The notes under the pieces were generated by a model. That model saw only the letters and a list, made by a program, of their open reading frames with translations. It was not told where the DNA came from and ran no database searches. 64,000 nt of DNA, taken from positions 409,001 to 473,000 of the forward strand of contig CALYLW010000128.1 in the NCBI GenBank assembly GCA_944989445.1, read 5' to 3'. Positions 21,991 through 34,457 of this stretch are shown here, one piece after another (positions within the stretch are counted from its first letter, which is position 1; each line of letters begins with the position of its first letter). The position numbers were made by a program, and so were the translations under genes. Source of the DNA: Ampullaceana balthica (Eukaryota > Mollusca > Gastropoda > Lymnaeidae).

Positions 21991-24900
21991 GGAGGGAAGA
22001 AGTGGTAGTTGGAGGAGAGAAGTGGTATTTGGAGGGGAGAAGTGGTAGTTGGAGGAGAGAAGTGGTATTTGGAGGGGAGAAGTGGTAGTTGGAGGGGAGA
22101 AGTGGTAGTTGGATATGAGAAGTGAAGGTTGGAGAAGAGAAGTGGTAGTTGGAGGAGAGAAGTGGTAGTTGGAGGAGAGAAGTGGTAGTTGGAGGGGAGA
22201 AGTGGTAGTTGGAGGGGAGAAGTGGTAGTTGGAGGGGAGAAGTGGTAGTTGGATATGAGAAGTGAAGGTTGGAGAAGAGAAGTGGTAGTTGGAGGAGAGA
22301 AGTGGTAGTTGGAGGAGAGAAGTGGTAGTTGGAGGGGAGAAGTGGTAGTTGGAGGAGAGAAGTGGTAGTTGGAGGGGAGAAGTGGTAGTTGGATATGAGA
22401 AGTGAAGGTTGGAGAAGAGAAGTGGTAGTTGGAGGAGAGAAGTGGTAGTTGGAGGAGAGAAGTGGTAGTTGGAGGGGAGAAGTGGTAGTTGGAGGAGAGA
22501 AGTGGTAGTTGGAGGGGAGAAGTGGTAGTTGGATATGAGAAGTGAAGGTTGGAGAAGAGAAGTGGTAGTTGGAGGAGAGAAGTGGTAGTTGGAGGAGAGA
22601 AGTGGTAGTTGGAGGGGAGAAGTGGTAGTTGGAGGAGAGAAGTGGTAGTTGGAGGGGAGAAGTGGTAGTTGGAGGGGAGAAGTGGTAGTTGGATATGAGA
22701 AGTGAAGGTTGGAGAAGAGAAGTGGTAGTTGGAGGAGAGAAGTGGTAGTTGGAGGAGAGAAGTGGTAGTTGGAGGAGAGAAGTGGTAGTTGGAGGGGAGA
22801 AGTGGTAGTTGGATATGAGAAGTGAAGGTTGGAGGAGAGAAGTGGTAGTTGGAGGAGAGAAGTGGTAGTTGGAGGAGAGAAGTGGTAGTTGGAGGGGAGA
22901 AGTGGTAGTTGGATATGAGAAGTGAAGGTTGGAGGAGAGAAGTGGTAGTTGGAGGGGAGAAGTGGTAGTTGGAGGGGAGAAGTGGTAGTTGGATATGAGA
23001 AGTGAAGGTTGGAGAAGAGAAGTGGTAGTTGGAGGGGAGAAGTGGTAGTTGGAGGAGAGAAGTGGTAGTTGGAGGAGAGAAGTGGTAGTTGGATATGAGA
23101 AGTGAAAGTTGGAGAAGAGAAGTGGTAGTTGGAGGGGAGAAGTGGTAGTTGGAGGAGAGAAGTGGTAGTTGGAGGAGAGAAGTGGTAGTTGGAGGAGAGA
23201 AGTGGTAGTTGGAGGAGAGAAGTGGTAGTTGGAGGAGAGAAGTGGTAGTTGGATATGAGAAGTGAAGGTTGGAGAAGAGAAGTGGTAGTTGGAGGGGAGA
23301 AGTGGTAGTTGGAGGGGAGAAGTGGTAGTTGGAGGGGAGAAGTGGTAGTTGGATATGAGAAGTGAAGGTTGGAGAAGAGAAGTGGTAGTTGGAGGGGAGA
23401 AGTGGTAGTTGGAGGGGAGAAGTGGTAGTTGGAGGGGAGAAGTGGTAGTTGGATATGAGAAGTGGTAGTTGGATATGAGAAGTGAAGGTTGGAGAAGAGA
23501 AGTGGTAGTTGGAGGAGAGAAGTGAAGGTTGGAGAAGAGAAGTGGTAGTTGGAGGAGAGAAGTGGTAGTTGGAGGGGAGAAGTGGTAGTTGGATATGAGA
23601 AGTGAAGGTTGGAGAAGAGAAGTGGTAGTTGGAGGAGAGAAGTGGTAGTTGGAGGGGAGAAGTGGTAGTTGGAGGAGAGAAGTGGTAGTTGGAGGAGAGA
23701 AGTGGTAGTTGGATATGAGAAGTGAAAGTTGGAGGGGAGAAGTGGTAGTTGGAGTAGAGAAGTGGTAGTTGGAGGAGAGAAGTGGTAGTTGGAGGAGGGA
23801 AGTGGTAGTTGGATATGAGAAGTGAAAGTTGGAGGGGAGAAGTGGTAGTTGGAGGGAGAAGTGGTAGTAGGAGGGGAGAAGTGGTAGTTGGAGGGGAGAA
23901 GTGGTAGTTGGATATGAGAAGTGAAGGTTGGAGAAGAGAAGTGGTAGTTGGAGGGGAGAAGTGGTAGTTGGAGGGGAGAAGTGGTAGTTGGATATGAGAA
24001 GTGAAGGTTGGAGAAGAGAAGTGGTAGTTGGAGGGGAGAAGTGGTAGTTGGAGGGGAGAAGTGGTAGTTGGAGGGGAGAAGTGGTGGTTGGATATGAGAA
24101 GTGAAGGTTGGAGAAGAGAAGTGGTAGTTGGAGGAGAGAAGTGGTAGTTGGAGGAGAGAAGTGGTAGTTGGAGGAGAGAAGTGGTAGTTGGATATGAGAA
24201 GTGAAAGTTGGAGGGGAGAAGTGGTAGTTGGATATGAGAAGTGAAGGTTGGAGAAGAGAAGTGGTAGTTGGAGGAGAGAAGTGGTAGTTGGAGGGGAGAA
24301 GTGGTAGTTGGAGGGGAGAAGTGGTAGTTGGATATGAGAAGTGGTAGTTGGATATGAGAAGTGAAGGTTGGAGAAGAGAAGTGGTAGTTGGAGGAGAGAA
24401 GTGGTAGTTGGAGGAGAGAAGTGGTAGTTGGAGGAGAGAAGTGGTAGTTGGAGGAGAGAAGTGGTAGTTGGATATGAGAAGTGAAAGTTGGAGGGGAGAA
24501 GTGGTAGTTGGAGTAGAGAAGTGGTAGTTGGAGGAGAGAAGTGGTAGTTGGATATGAGAAGTGAAAGTTGGAGGGGAGAAGTGGTAGTTGGAGTAGAGAA
24601 GTGGTAGTTGGATATGAGAAGTGAAGGTTGGAGGAGAGAAGTGGTAGTTGGAGTAGAGAAGTGAAGGTTGGAGGAGAGAAGTGGTAGTTGGAGGAGAGAA
24701 GTGGTAGTTGGAGGAGAGAAGTGGTAGTTGGAGGAGAGAAGTGGTAGTTGGAGGAGAGAAGTGGTAGTTGGAGGAGAGAAGTGAAGGTTGGAGGAGAGAA
24801 GTGGTAGTTGGAGGAGAGAAGTGGTAGTTGGAGGAGAGAAGTGGTAGTTGGAGGAGAGAAGTGGTAGTTGGAGGAGAGAAGTGGTAGTTGGAGGAGAGAA

Positions 24901-25946
24901 GTGGTAGTTGGAGGAGAGAAGTGGTAGTTGGAGGAGAGAAGTGGTAGTTGGAGGAGAGAAGTGGTAGTTGGAGGAGAGAAGTGGTAGTTGGAGGAGAGAA
25001 GTGGTAGTTGGAGGAGAGAAGTGGTAGTTGGAGTAGAGAAGTGGTAGTTGGATATGAGAAGTGAAAGTTGGAGGGGAGAAGTGGTAGTTGGAGTAGAGAA
25101 GTGGTAGTTGGAGGAGAGAAGTGGTAGTTGGAGGAGAGAAGTGGTAGTTGGATATGAGAAGTGGTAGTTGGAGTAGAGAAGTGGTAGTTGGAGGAGAGAA
25201 GTGGTAGTTGGAGGAGAGAAGTGGTAGTTGGATATGAGAAGTGGTAGTTGGAGTAGAGAAGTGGTAGTTGGAGTAGAGAAGTGGTAGTTGGAGGAGAGAA
25301 GTGGTAGTTGGAGGAGAGAAGTGGTAGTTGGATATGAGAAGTGGTAGTTGGAGTAGAGAAGTGGTAGTTGGAGGAGAGAAGTGGTAGTTGGAGTAGAGAA
25401 GTGGTAGTTGGAGGAGAGAAGTGAAGGTTGGAGGAGAGAAGTGGTAGTTGGAGGAGAGAAGTGGTAGTTGGAGGAGAGAAGTGGTAGTTGGAGGAGAGAA
25501 GTGGTAGTTGGAGGAGAGAAGTGGTAGTTGGAGGAGAGAAGTGGCAGTTGGAGGAGAGAAGTGGTAGTTGGATATGAGAAGTGAAAGTTGGAGGGGAGAA
25601 GTGGTAGTTGGAGTAGAGAAGTGGTAGTTGGAGGAGAGAAGTGGTAGTTGGAGGAGAGAAGTGGTAGTTGGATATGAGAAGTGGTAGTTGGAGTAGAGAA
25701 GTGGTAGTTGGATATGAGAAGTGGTAGTTGGAGGAGAGAAGTGGTAGTTGGAGGAGAGAAGTGGTAGTTGGAGGAGAGAAGTGGTAGTTGGAGGAGAGAA
25801 GTGGTAGTTGGAGGAGAGAAGTGGTAGTTGGAGGAGAGAAGTGGTAGTTGGAGGAGAGAAGTGGTTGTTGGAGGAGAGAAGTGGTAGTTGGAGGAGAGAA
25901 GTGGTAGTTGGAGGAGAGAAGTGGTAGTTGGAGGAGGGAAGTGGTA
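21991..25946. repeat. 20-bp minisatellite, about 198 copies, almost no C on + strand
   Basis: The unit is GAAGTGGTAGTTGGAGGAGA, with variants GGGGAGA, GAAGAGA, GTAGAGA, GATATGAGA and GTGAAGGTT. The + strand is purine and G rich; I notice only a single C inside nearly 4 kb (at about 25,545). The GGATATGAGA variant recurs at 22,111, 22,251, 22,391 and 22,531, a 140-bp (seven-unit) higher-order repeat, and then irregularly. One 19-bp unit near 23,855 shifts the phase. The 1357-codon minus-strand frame exists because the unit has no stop in any minus frame and the 20-bp length cycles through all three frames. I do not call it a gene. Confidence 0.97.
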
Positions 25947-26089
25947 CTTAACCTATTTTGGATACACCTTGCTTTCAATAAACTCGTGTATACAATGAGA
26001 CACATAGTTTACTGGACACACGGGATATTACTCTTCACTCAGGTTATTAAAAGTAAGGTGTTACAGAAAAATAGTGAATTTGAATCAAT

Positions 26090-26680
26090 GAATGCTCTTT
26101 TCTATAACGCCAAATATCCAAAATTTTAGTTATGTCTCGTAAAACATGTTTAATATAATGCGCACCGATCGGTAATAATTTTTTAAAAAGTATCGTCAAT
26201 ATAATACGCACCGCACAGCGCGACAGGAAAGTTTTAAAAAGGTTGTTTAATATAATACGCACCGCGACATTCTAGCACACAAATTAACATGCTACATAGA
26301 GATAAATAGAGACAATCTAAAAATTCGTTAATTTAATTACAGTACATTCAATCGATCTGACATTTTGATAGATAATTTTTATCATTGTCACGTGTCTGCC
26401 TGCAAAATTTCATCTCGCTAGCATACGAGTAAGTGGGTTAAAAATCAATCCAATATTTTTTTGGGCATTCAAGGCATCAAGAAAGCAATCAAGCGGATGC
26501 CACGAGTTAATATAAAGAATTTAATGTCAATATAATACGCACAGCACAAAAGGAAAGTATTAAAAGGGTTGTTGAATATAATACGCACGGCGACATTCTT
26601 GCACAAAAATTAACATGCTACAAGCAAGCAATCAAGCAGACGCCACGAGTAAATGTAAAAAAAATTAAAAAGAAATTACA
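26090..26680 (+). repeat. 490-bp repeat family, single copy plus partial
   Basis: AAATTTTAGTTATGTCTCG and TTTAATATAATGCGCACCGA, then the CTAAAAATTCGTTAATTTAA core near 26,320 and ACGCCACGAGT near the end, are shared in order with the tandem copies at 35.6-37.5 kb. A short second partial set of ATAATACGCAC motifs follows at 26,520-26,600. Confidence 0.8.
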
Positions 26681-26847
26681 ATTTCATTCCTTAACACACG
26701 TTTTGATTTGGGTGCTTGTGATTTTACAAATGTTCAAACAAGACGTAACGTTCAGTCATTAGAAAACTTGTCAGTGATTTTAAAAAAAATGACTGAATAC
26801 ATTTTTTGAGTAAAAGCTGATGAGTCAAGGAAAGTACAGCAGTTTAA

Positions 26848-29735
26848 CCGTTATATGGCATGCTAAGCGAATCGAACATTACATTGTGTCTACTGAACGA
26901 TACACTTCCGTTATATGGCATTCTAAGCGAATCGAACATTACATTGTGTCTACTAAACGATACACTTCCGTTATATGGCATTCTAAGCGAATCGAACATT
27001 ACATTGTGTCTACTGAACGATACACTTCCGTTATATGGCATTCTAAGCGAATCGAACATTACATTGTGTCTACTGAACGATACACTTCCGTTATATGGCA
27101 TTCTAAGCGAATCGAACATTACATTGTGTCTGCTAAACGATACACTTCCGTTATATGGCATTCTAAGCGAATCGAACATTACATTGTGTCTACTAAACGA
27201 TACACTTCCGTTATATGGCATTCTAAGCGAATCGAACATTACATTGTGTCTACTGAACGATACACTTCCGTTATATGGCATTCTAAGCGAATCGAACATT
27301 ACATTGTGTCTACTGAACGATACACTTCCGTTATATGGCATTCTAAGCGAATCGAACATTACATTGTGTCTACTGAACGATACACTTCCGTTATATGGCA
27401 TTCTAAGCGAATCGAACATTACATTGTGTCTACTGAACGATACACTTCCGTTATATGGCATTCTAAGCGAATCGAACATTACATTGTGTCTACTGAACGA
27501 TACACTTCCGTATTATGGCATTCTAAGCGAATCGAAGATTACATTGTGTCTACTGAACGATACACTTCCGTTATATGGCATTCTAAGCGAATCGAACATT
27601 ACATTGTGTCTACTGAACGATACACTTCCGTTATATGGCATTCTAAGCGAATCGAACATTACATTGTGTCTACTGAACGATACACTTCCGTTATATGGCA
27701 TTCTAAGCGAATCGAACATTACATTGTGTCTACTGAACGATACACTTCCGTTATATGGCATTCTAAGCGAATCGAACATTACATTGTGTCTACTGAACGA
27801 TACACTTCCGTTATATGGCATTCTAAGCGAATCGAACATTACATTGTGTCTACTGAACGATACACTTCCGTTATATGGCATTCTAAGCGAATCGAACATT
27901 ACATTGTGTCTACTGAACGATACACTTCCGTTATATGGCATTCTAAGCGAATCGAACATTACATTGTGTCTACTGAACGATACACTTCCGTTATATGGCA
28001 TTCTAAGCGAATCGAACATTACATTGTGTCTACTGAACGATACACTTCCGTTATATGGCATTCTAAGCGAATCGAACATTACATTGTGTCTACTGAACGA
28101 TACACTTACGTTATATGGCATTCTAAGCGAATCGAACATTACATTGTGTCTACTGAACGATACACTTCCGTTATATGGCATTCTAAGCGAATCGAACATT
28201 ACATTGTGTCTACTGAACGATACACTTCCGTTATATGGCATTCTAAGCGAATCGAACATTACATTGTGTCTACTGAACGATACACTTCCGTTATATGGCA
28301 TTCTAAGCGAATCGAACATTACATTGTGTCTACTAAACGATACACTTCCGTTATATGGCATTCTAAGCGAATCGAACATTACATTGTGTCTACTGAACGA
28401 TACACTTCCGTTATATGGCATTCTAAGCGAATCGAACATTACATTGTGTCTACTGAACGATACACTTCCGTTATATGGCATTCTAAGCGAATCGAACATT
28501 ACATTGTGTCTACTGAACGATACACTTCCGTTATATGGCATTCTAAGCGAATCGAACATTACATTGTGTCTACTGAACGATACACTTCCGTTATATGGCA
28601 TTCTAAGCGAATCGAACATTACATTGTGTCTACTGAACGATACACTTCCGTTATATGGCATTCTAAGCGAATCGAACATTACATTGTGTCTACTAAACGA
28701 TACACTTCCGTTATATGGCATTCTAAGCGAATCGAACATTACATTGTGTCTACTGAACGATACACTTCCGTTATATGGCATTCTAAGCGAATCGAACATT
28801 ACATTGTGTCTACTGAACGATACACTTCCGTTATATGGCATTCTAAGCGAATCGAACATTACATTGTGTCTACTGAACGATACACCTCCGTTATATGGCA
28901 TGCTAAGCGAATTGAACATTACATTGTGTCTACTAAACGATACACTTCCGTTATATGGCATTCTAAGCGAATCGAACATTACATTGTGTCTACTGAACGA
29001 TACACTTCCGTTATATGGCATTCTAAGCGAATCGAACATTACATTGTGTCTACTGAACGATACACTTCCGTTATATGGCATTCTAAGCGAATCGAACATT
29101 ACATTGTGTCTACTGAACGATACACTTCCGTTATATGGCATTCTAAGCGAATCGAACATTACATTGTGTCTACTGAACGATACACTTCCGTTATATGGCA
29201 TTCTAAGCGAATCGAACATTACATTGTGTCTACTGAACGATACACTTCCGTTATATGGCATTCTAAGCGAATCGAACATTACATTGTGTCTACTAAACGA
29301 TACACTTCCGTTATATGGCATTCTAAGCGAATCGAACATTACATTGTGTCTACTGAACGATACACTTCCGTTATATGGCATTCTAAGCGAATCGAACATT
29401 ACATTGTGTCTACTGAACGATACACTTCCGTTATATGGCATTCTAAGCGAATCGAACATTACATTGTGTCTACTGAACGATACACCTCCGTTATATGGCA
29501 TGCTAAGCGAATTGAACATTACATTGTGTCTACTAAACGATACACTTCCGTTATATGGCATTCTAAGCGAATCGAACATTACATTGTGTCTACTGAACGA
29601 TACACTTCCGTTATATGGCATTCTAAGCGAATCGAACATTACATTGTGTCTACTGAACGATACACTTCCGTTATATGGCATGCTAAGCGAATCGAACATT
29701 ACATTGTGTCTACTAAACGATACACTTCCGTTATA
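26848..29735. repeat. 60-bp satellite array, about 48 near-identical copies
   Basis: Each 60-bp unit contains GTTATATGGCATTCTAAGCG, AATCGAACATTACATTGTGT and CTACTGAACGATACACTTCC. Divergence is very low, mainly GAACGA/AAACGA. The rare CACCTCC...GCATGCTAAGCGAATT variant occurs at about 28,884 and 29,484, exactly 600 bp apart. AAACGA units at 28,321, 28,681, 28,921, 29,281 and 29,521 alternate 360/240 bp, giving a 600-bp, ten-unit higher-order repeat. Because 60 is divisible by 3, frames stay open: a 993-codon plus frame (26,820-29,801; repeat WHSKRIEHYIVSTERYTSVI), a second plus frame of 958 codons, and minus frames. Openness in several frames at once argues for satellite DNA rather than a protein. 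Confidence 0.97.
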
Positions 29736-30104
29736 GGGAATAAGCTTCTATACGTTATGAAAAATCCTTTCCAAATTTTCTATAATGAGAGAAAATGGTA
29801 AAACAAAAAGTTGACAACAGCAGACAACATTAAACTGGAACGAAGCAAACAACAAATAACTTTTAAAGACATAACAATAACACAAAAGAAACTAACTAGC
29901 GATCCTTTGTAGCGCCCCGTTTCTATTCCCTACTCTTTACATCAGTCGTGCCCAACACAGAATAATGTGGGCGGAGGTTTTGTTTGCTAGCCACTGTATT
30001 TGTGTTTCTAACAATAACATCTGACCCACAATGCCCTTGTCATTAAGCTACGGTGACATTAGAGAGAAGTTTCTGGTCGTTAATGTTGCGGTATCTGTTT
30101 TCTG
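29736..30104. other. No recognised feature
   Basis: Apparently unique, AT-rich; no open frame or repeat recognised. Confidence 0.5.
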
Positions 30105-30727
30105 TTGTCTGTAGAGTCTGTTGAGTTCAAGGATCCAGCCACTATGCCAGTGCCATTGTCTTGTAGAGTCTGCTGAGTTCAAGGATCCAGCACTTCTTGA
30201 GTGTCATTGTCTTGTAGAGTCTGCTGAGTTCAAGGATCCAGCCACTACTTGAGTGTCATTGTCTTGTAGAGTCTGCTGAGTTCAAGGATCCAGCACTTCT
30301 TGAGTGTCATTGTCTTGTAGAGTCTGCTGAGTTCAAGGATCCAGCCACTACTTGAGTGTCATTGTCTTGTAGAGTCTGCTGAGTTCAAGGATACAGCCAC
30401 TATGTCAGTGTCATTGTCTTGCATAGTCTGCTGAGTTCAAGGATCCATCACTTCTTGAGTGTCATTGTCTTGTAGAGTCTGCTGAGTTCAAGGATACAGC
30501 CACTATGTCAGTGTCATTGTCTTGCAGAGTCTGCTGAGTTGAAGGATACAGCCACTATGTCAGTGTCATTGTCTTGCAGAGTCTGCTGAGTTGAAGGATA
30601 CAGCCACTATGTCAGTGTCATTGTCTTGTAGAGTCTGCTGAGTTCAAGGATCCAGCACTTCTTGAGTGTCATTGTCTTGTAGAGTCTGCTGAGTTCAAGG
30701 ATCCAGCCACTACTTGAGTGTCATTGT
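30105..30727. repeat. 52-bp tandem repeat, about 12 copies, split by a hAT element
   Basis: The unit (51-53 bp) contains TTGTAGAGTCTGCTGAGTTC, AAGGATCCAGC and CACTACTTGAGTGTCATTG. A final unit, GCGTCTGCTGAGTTCAAGGA, appears at about 35,298 on the far side of the hAT remnant, showing that the array was interrupted. Confidence 0.95.
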
Positions 30728-32105
30728 CAGTGGCGTATTTAGGTTTGTCTGCGTGGGGGGGGGGCAGGAGAAATTCAGGGGGCGCCGCAAATTTTAAAAA
30801 AATTCATTCACTTGCAAATATTTCTAGGTGCTGAGATAAAATTCATTTGTCTAAATTACTGGTTCTGCAATGAAGATTAGAAATTTGATATGAGATTCAC
30901 TCTTATTGCTATATTTTATGTTGAAAAAAACATTTCTGCTCACTTTAAATGTGTTTTCACTTTAATAAGTTTTCATCTTAAGAGACTGCTGCAGCTCAAA
31001 TATGAAATCTAAGGTAACTTGCTAGACAAAAAGAAACATCTAGTCTTAAGTAGATATGGTTAATCAATTGAATTTATGAAAATGGTAGTTAATTTGGGAG
31101 CTGTTATTTGTGACGAAATCTAAATTTCTCATAATTCTTTGTGTTCACTTTGCATGGCTGAATATCCTAGCAGACTTTAACATAGAAAACTCAGCATAAT
31201 AAGTTTATAGTCTTTGGGCTAAATAAAACATCTAAAACGTTTTGATAATGAGGTAGAATTTTATTAAATTTTTTATAGGCCTCCAATAGTTTGTTGTAAC
31301 ACCTGCAAGATGATTTGTCAGTTTGTTCAGCTTGCCATAAATAGCAGTGACAGTAACTCAAACAAATAATTGTGTTAAATAATAAATGATGCGTTGATAA
31401 TTCAAAGTACATTATTTAATATTCTTTTTGTTTAAATCCAACAATTGCAATTGAATCTCTTCAATAAACAAACAATTGTTTTATATTCAGGAGAGTAATA
31501 GGTCACAAATGCAAACAAAATATGTTGTATTTTAAAAAAATGTTAATAATTAATAAAAGGCCTAAATAATTAAATAAATCCTTTATCATATACATAATAT
31601 ATTTATGCATATATCATATGTGGGATAAAAAGATGACATTAAATTATGAAATTAGTTCCAAAGAGAACAACTTATTTTTACTAATAAAATTTTAAGAGCT
31701 ACTGTTTTTTGTTCTTAAAATAGTTTTCAATCTGAAAGAATGAAATGAGAATTTTAGCTGGCAGAATAGTCCAGTTTAAGACCAGGTAATCTGATGCTAA
31801 AAATAATGAAAAACACAGAGACTTTGGTGGAGCGGATTGGTCAGGATTAGTAACACACACACAAAGAGTGCTAATAATATTATACTTATAAATAAACTAA
31901 ACAATTTACTTCAGAATTTTAAAGAAATAATTTATCACTGGAAGTTTGAGCATCAAACTTTGGGAAAAGCAATGAACTTTAAACAAACAATGATTTTAAG
32001 TTCCTTAAATAAACATTTAAAACTCTAATAAGAATTCAGAACTAAACACAAACCATGGATAAGCATAGGACGCAATATTCTTCTGTATAGAAGGAGCGTC
32101 TGTAA

Positions 32106-32106
<1 letters not shown>

Positions 32107-32136
<30 letters not shown>
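32107..32136. repeat. (GATAA)n microsatellite after a SINE tail
   Basis: About five to six copies of GATAA follow GACGCAATATTCTTCTGTAT...GAAGGAGCGTC (from 32,069). That segment is the 3' tail shared with SINEs at 37,668 and 61,172, so a 5'-truncated SINE probably lies here, next to the transposase C-terminus. Confidence 0.7.
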
Positions 32137-32137
<1 letters not shown>

Positions 32138-33030
32138 AGCTCTGAACACTGTATAAATTGCTTTCTACGGGATTTCCTTGGTCCAAAACGATTTATCGTT
32201 GATTCAAAGTCAACGTTCTCAGCTAGATTACGTTCTATTGAGATTGATGCCAGTCCAGACAGACGTTCGTTTGTCATTGTTGAGTGCAAATAATTTTTGA
32301 GGATTTTCAGTCTACTGAAACTTGTTTCAGCAGTAGCACTGCTAACAGGAAGATTCAACTAAATATTATAGAGTATTGACAAATTAGGGAGACCTGATGC
32401 CATTTGTTTTTCAGTCAAGAATGGCTGAACCTTTTTAAGTTATAGTTCACTGAATAATGATACAACATTTACTGCATACAATTCTTTGAAGGTCTCATAT
32501 TCTACGATTGCTTCTTCAAGGTTAACGTGGTGTTTGTAAATTTTGCATAAACTTTGAAAATAATCTTTATTTTCTTCCGACAATAGAAATAAGTAACTGT
32601 GCTCCTAAAGTCATTAAATTGATCATCTATTTGTGTTACAAGTGCATCCATTTCGGTGAAGTACGTTTCAGATTTAAAGCGTGTAGTTGGATCAAGAGCA
32701 ATTTTATCTCTGCTAAGTTCGCCTGCCATACTTTTCTTTTTTTGCAATTCGCTTTTCTTTAAATTCTGTTTTAACATCTAGTTTGGAACAATTTTCGTTA
32801 ATAAATAATTTGACATCTACATACAGAATTTCAGAAGCTTCATCGTTTATCATTTCAACAAACTTATTTCTTCCAACATCTTGCTAAAGCGTTGCAAGTA
32901 GTTTGATAGCACGAAGATAACTTTTGTACTAATAGCATCAGAAAAACAAAATACATTTTTGTTACTAAAACAGATAGTCCGATAGCTTCTGCCCTGACAT
33001 TTCATTTATATTCTGTTGATTCCCTTAAAT

Positions 33031-34064
33031 CAGTGGTCCCAAACCTTTTGGGGTCCATGCACCCCTTCAGATGCCCAAAAAAGTTAATGCACCCCCTCAT
33101 GAAACTTGCAGAAAATGCATAATAAACTATGTTTATTTTAGGAACACAACAGTTTTAACAATAAGCAACAGGGAATTTAGTGAGAGATGTGTCGCTTCTT
33201 ATGTTCAATCAGCGATTTAAATCTGGGGACTGTTTTGGACAAAGCAATTCTCATGTCATCCTCTGCATTCAATTTATTCCTTGCCTTTGTTTTAATCTTC
33301 AAAAGAGTGGAGAATCCTGCTACAGAGATAGGTTGTGGCAAATGGAAGGAGCGTCAGTACTGCCCTCTTGGCTAGTTGTGGGTAGGAATATAGCTGGGAG
33401 CACCAACATTCAATCAAGGTATTGCAACTGAAAGCACTCCTCAGTATTTCTCTGGTTCTCAAATCAATCAGGTCATCTTTAGCAAGGTCACTGTCATCAA
33501 TGTTGTCCAAGTCAAAGAGAAAAGGATTGCGAATACAAAGGTCTTTCCTAGCAATTTCTTGACAGAAATACCCATCCAAGGACCGTTGCAATGTTGAAAG
33601 GTGCTCTGAAATTTCCCCTTTGATGTTGTCAGGCAGTGATCCCTCAGTGCTTCATTCTGCAGCAGATATTTCAACTTCACCCAAGAGTGGAAAGTTGGCC
33701 AAGTTGGACTTTTCTAGTCGTCGTCGGAATAGTGGCAGTTTGTTAAGCAAGGCTTGAAATCTCTCAGTAGCATCCATTACAGTCACAGCAGGTCCTTTGA
33801 GAGATTTGTTCAACTCATTCAAGATGGAGAAGATGTCAGCAGAAAGATGCACGAACGAGTATCTAAGTACCTATCAAAAAGGTTGTATATGGGCGCCCTT
33901 TGATGCGGCATGCCTTGCTTATGGTTAACATTTTCAGATTATTAGTTTTTCCTTCTTTTTCTTTCTTCCTCTTTTCTTATTTTTCTCTCTGAATCGTTCA
34001 TGCACCCCCTGGAACCTGCTCATGCACTCCTTGGGGTGCATGCACCACTGGTTAGGAACCCCTG
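33031..34064 (-). mobile_element. Nested hAT element with perfect target-site duplication
   Basis: The left end is CAGTGGTCCCAAACCTTTTG and the right end GGTTAGGAACCCCTG, with GTGCATGCACC-type subterminal motifs on both sides. The octamer CCTTAAAT flanks it at 33,023-33,030 and 34,065-34,072, a perfect 8-bp hAT duplication. Length is 1,034 bp. It is inserted in the transposase remains of the larger hAT and carries its own, unrelated transposase fragment on the minus strand. Confidence 0.95.
33292..33852 (-). pseudogene. hAT transposase C-terminal remnant (SCAND3/ZBED5-like group)
   Basis: Pieces in two frames: LNELNKSLKGPAVTVMDATE and LEKSNLANFPLLGE (33,652-33,852), then IRNPFLFDLDNIDDSDLAKD, LIDLR, CWCSQLYSYPQLAKRAVLTL and LPFATTYLCS (33,292-33,591). 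The FATTYLCE-like block is the conserved hAT dimerisation end of SCAND3/ZBED5-like transposases. The N-terminal half is absent and the two parts are frame-shifted, so this is a remnant inside a deleted copy. Confidence 0.85.
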
Positions 34065-34457
34065 CCTTAAATCAAGTGTGGCTAGAATAGCAGAGAATGA
34101 TCCAAGAACTGCATGAACTGCATGCCTACTGATTGCACATCTTGTATCAGAAAGTCGTTTCAGAGTATCTACTGTTGATTCATATTGAGATTTCTGGTGT
34201 TCTTTAAAAGTATGTAGACGTGGTAAACTAGAGGTAAGGAATGCATACAACCTTAAAGCTATACCGAAAAACAACTGTACATCAGTGTATAGTAACCAAA
34301 TTCAAAACATGGGCACAACAATTGGGTGAAAGTTTCTTTATTTGAGCTTGAAGGCATCCCTTAATTCCAGAGTATGCCTGACCTCGACAGAGTGTGATGT
34401 CAATGTTTCGCTTTTGTAGTTCCGTTAAAATCTTCTCAGCAATTGCGGTAGTATTGC

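Noticed and set aside
21932..26005. 1357-codon minus-strand open frame
   Set aside because: Made wholly of the 20-bp tandem unit, which has no stop in any minus frame; no domain, start context or splice signals.
26820..29801. 993-codon plus-strand open frame (20-residue repeats)
   Set aside because: Satellite array whose 60-bp period keeps several frames open on both strands; no flanking coding sequence. Kept as a testable finding, not as a gene.
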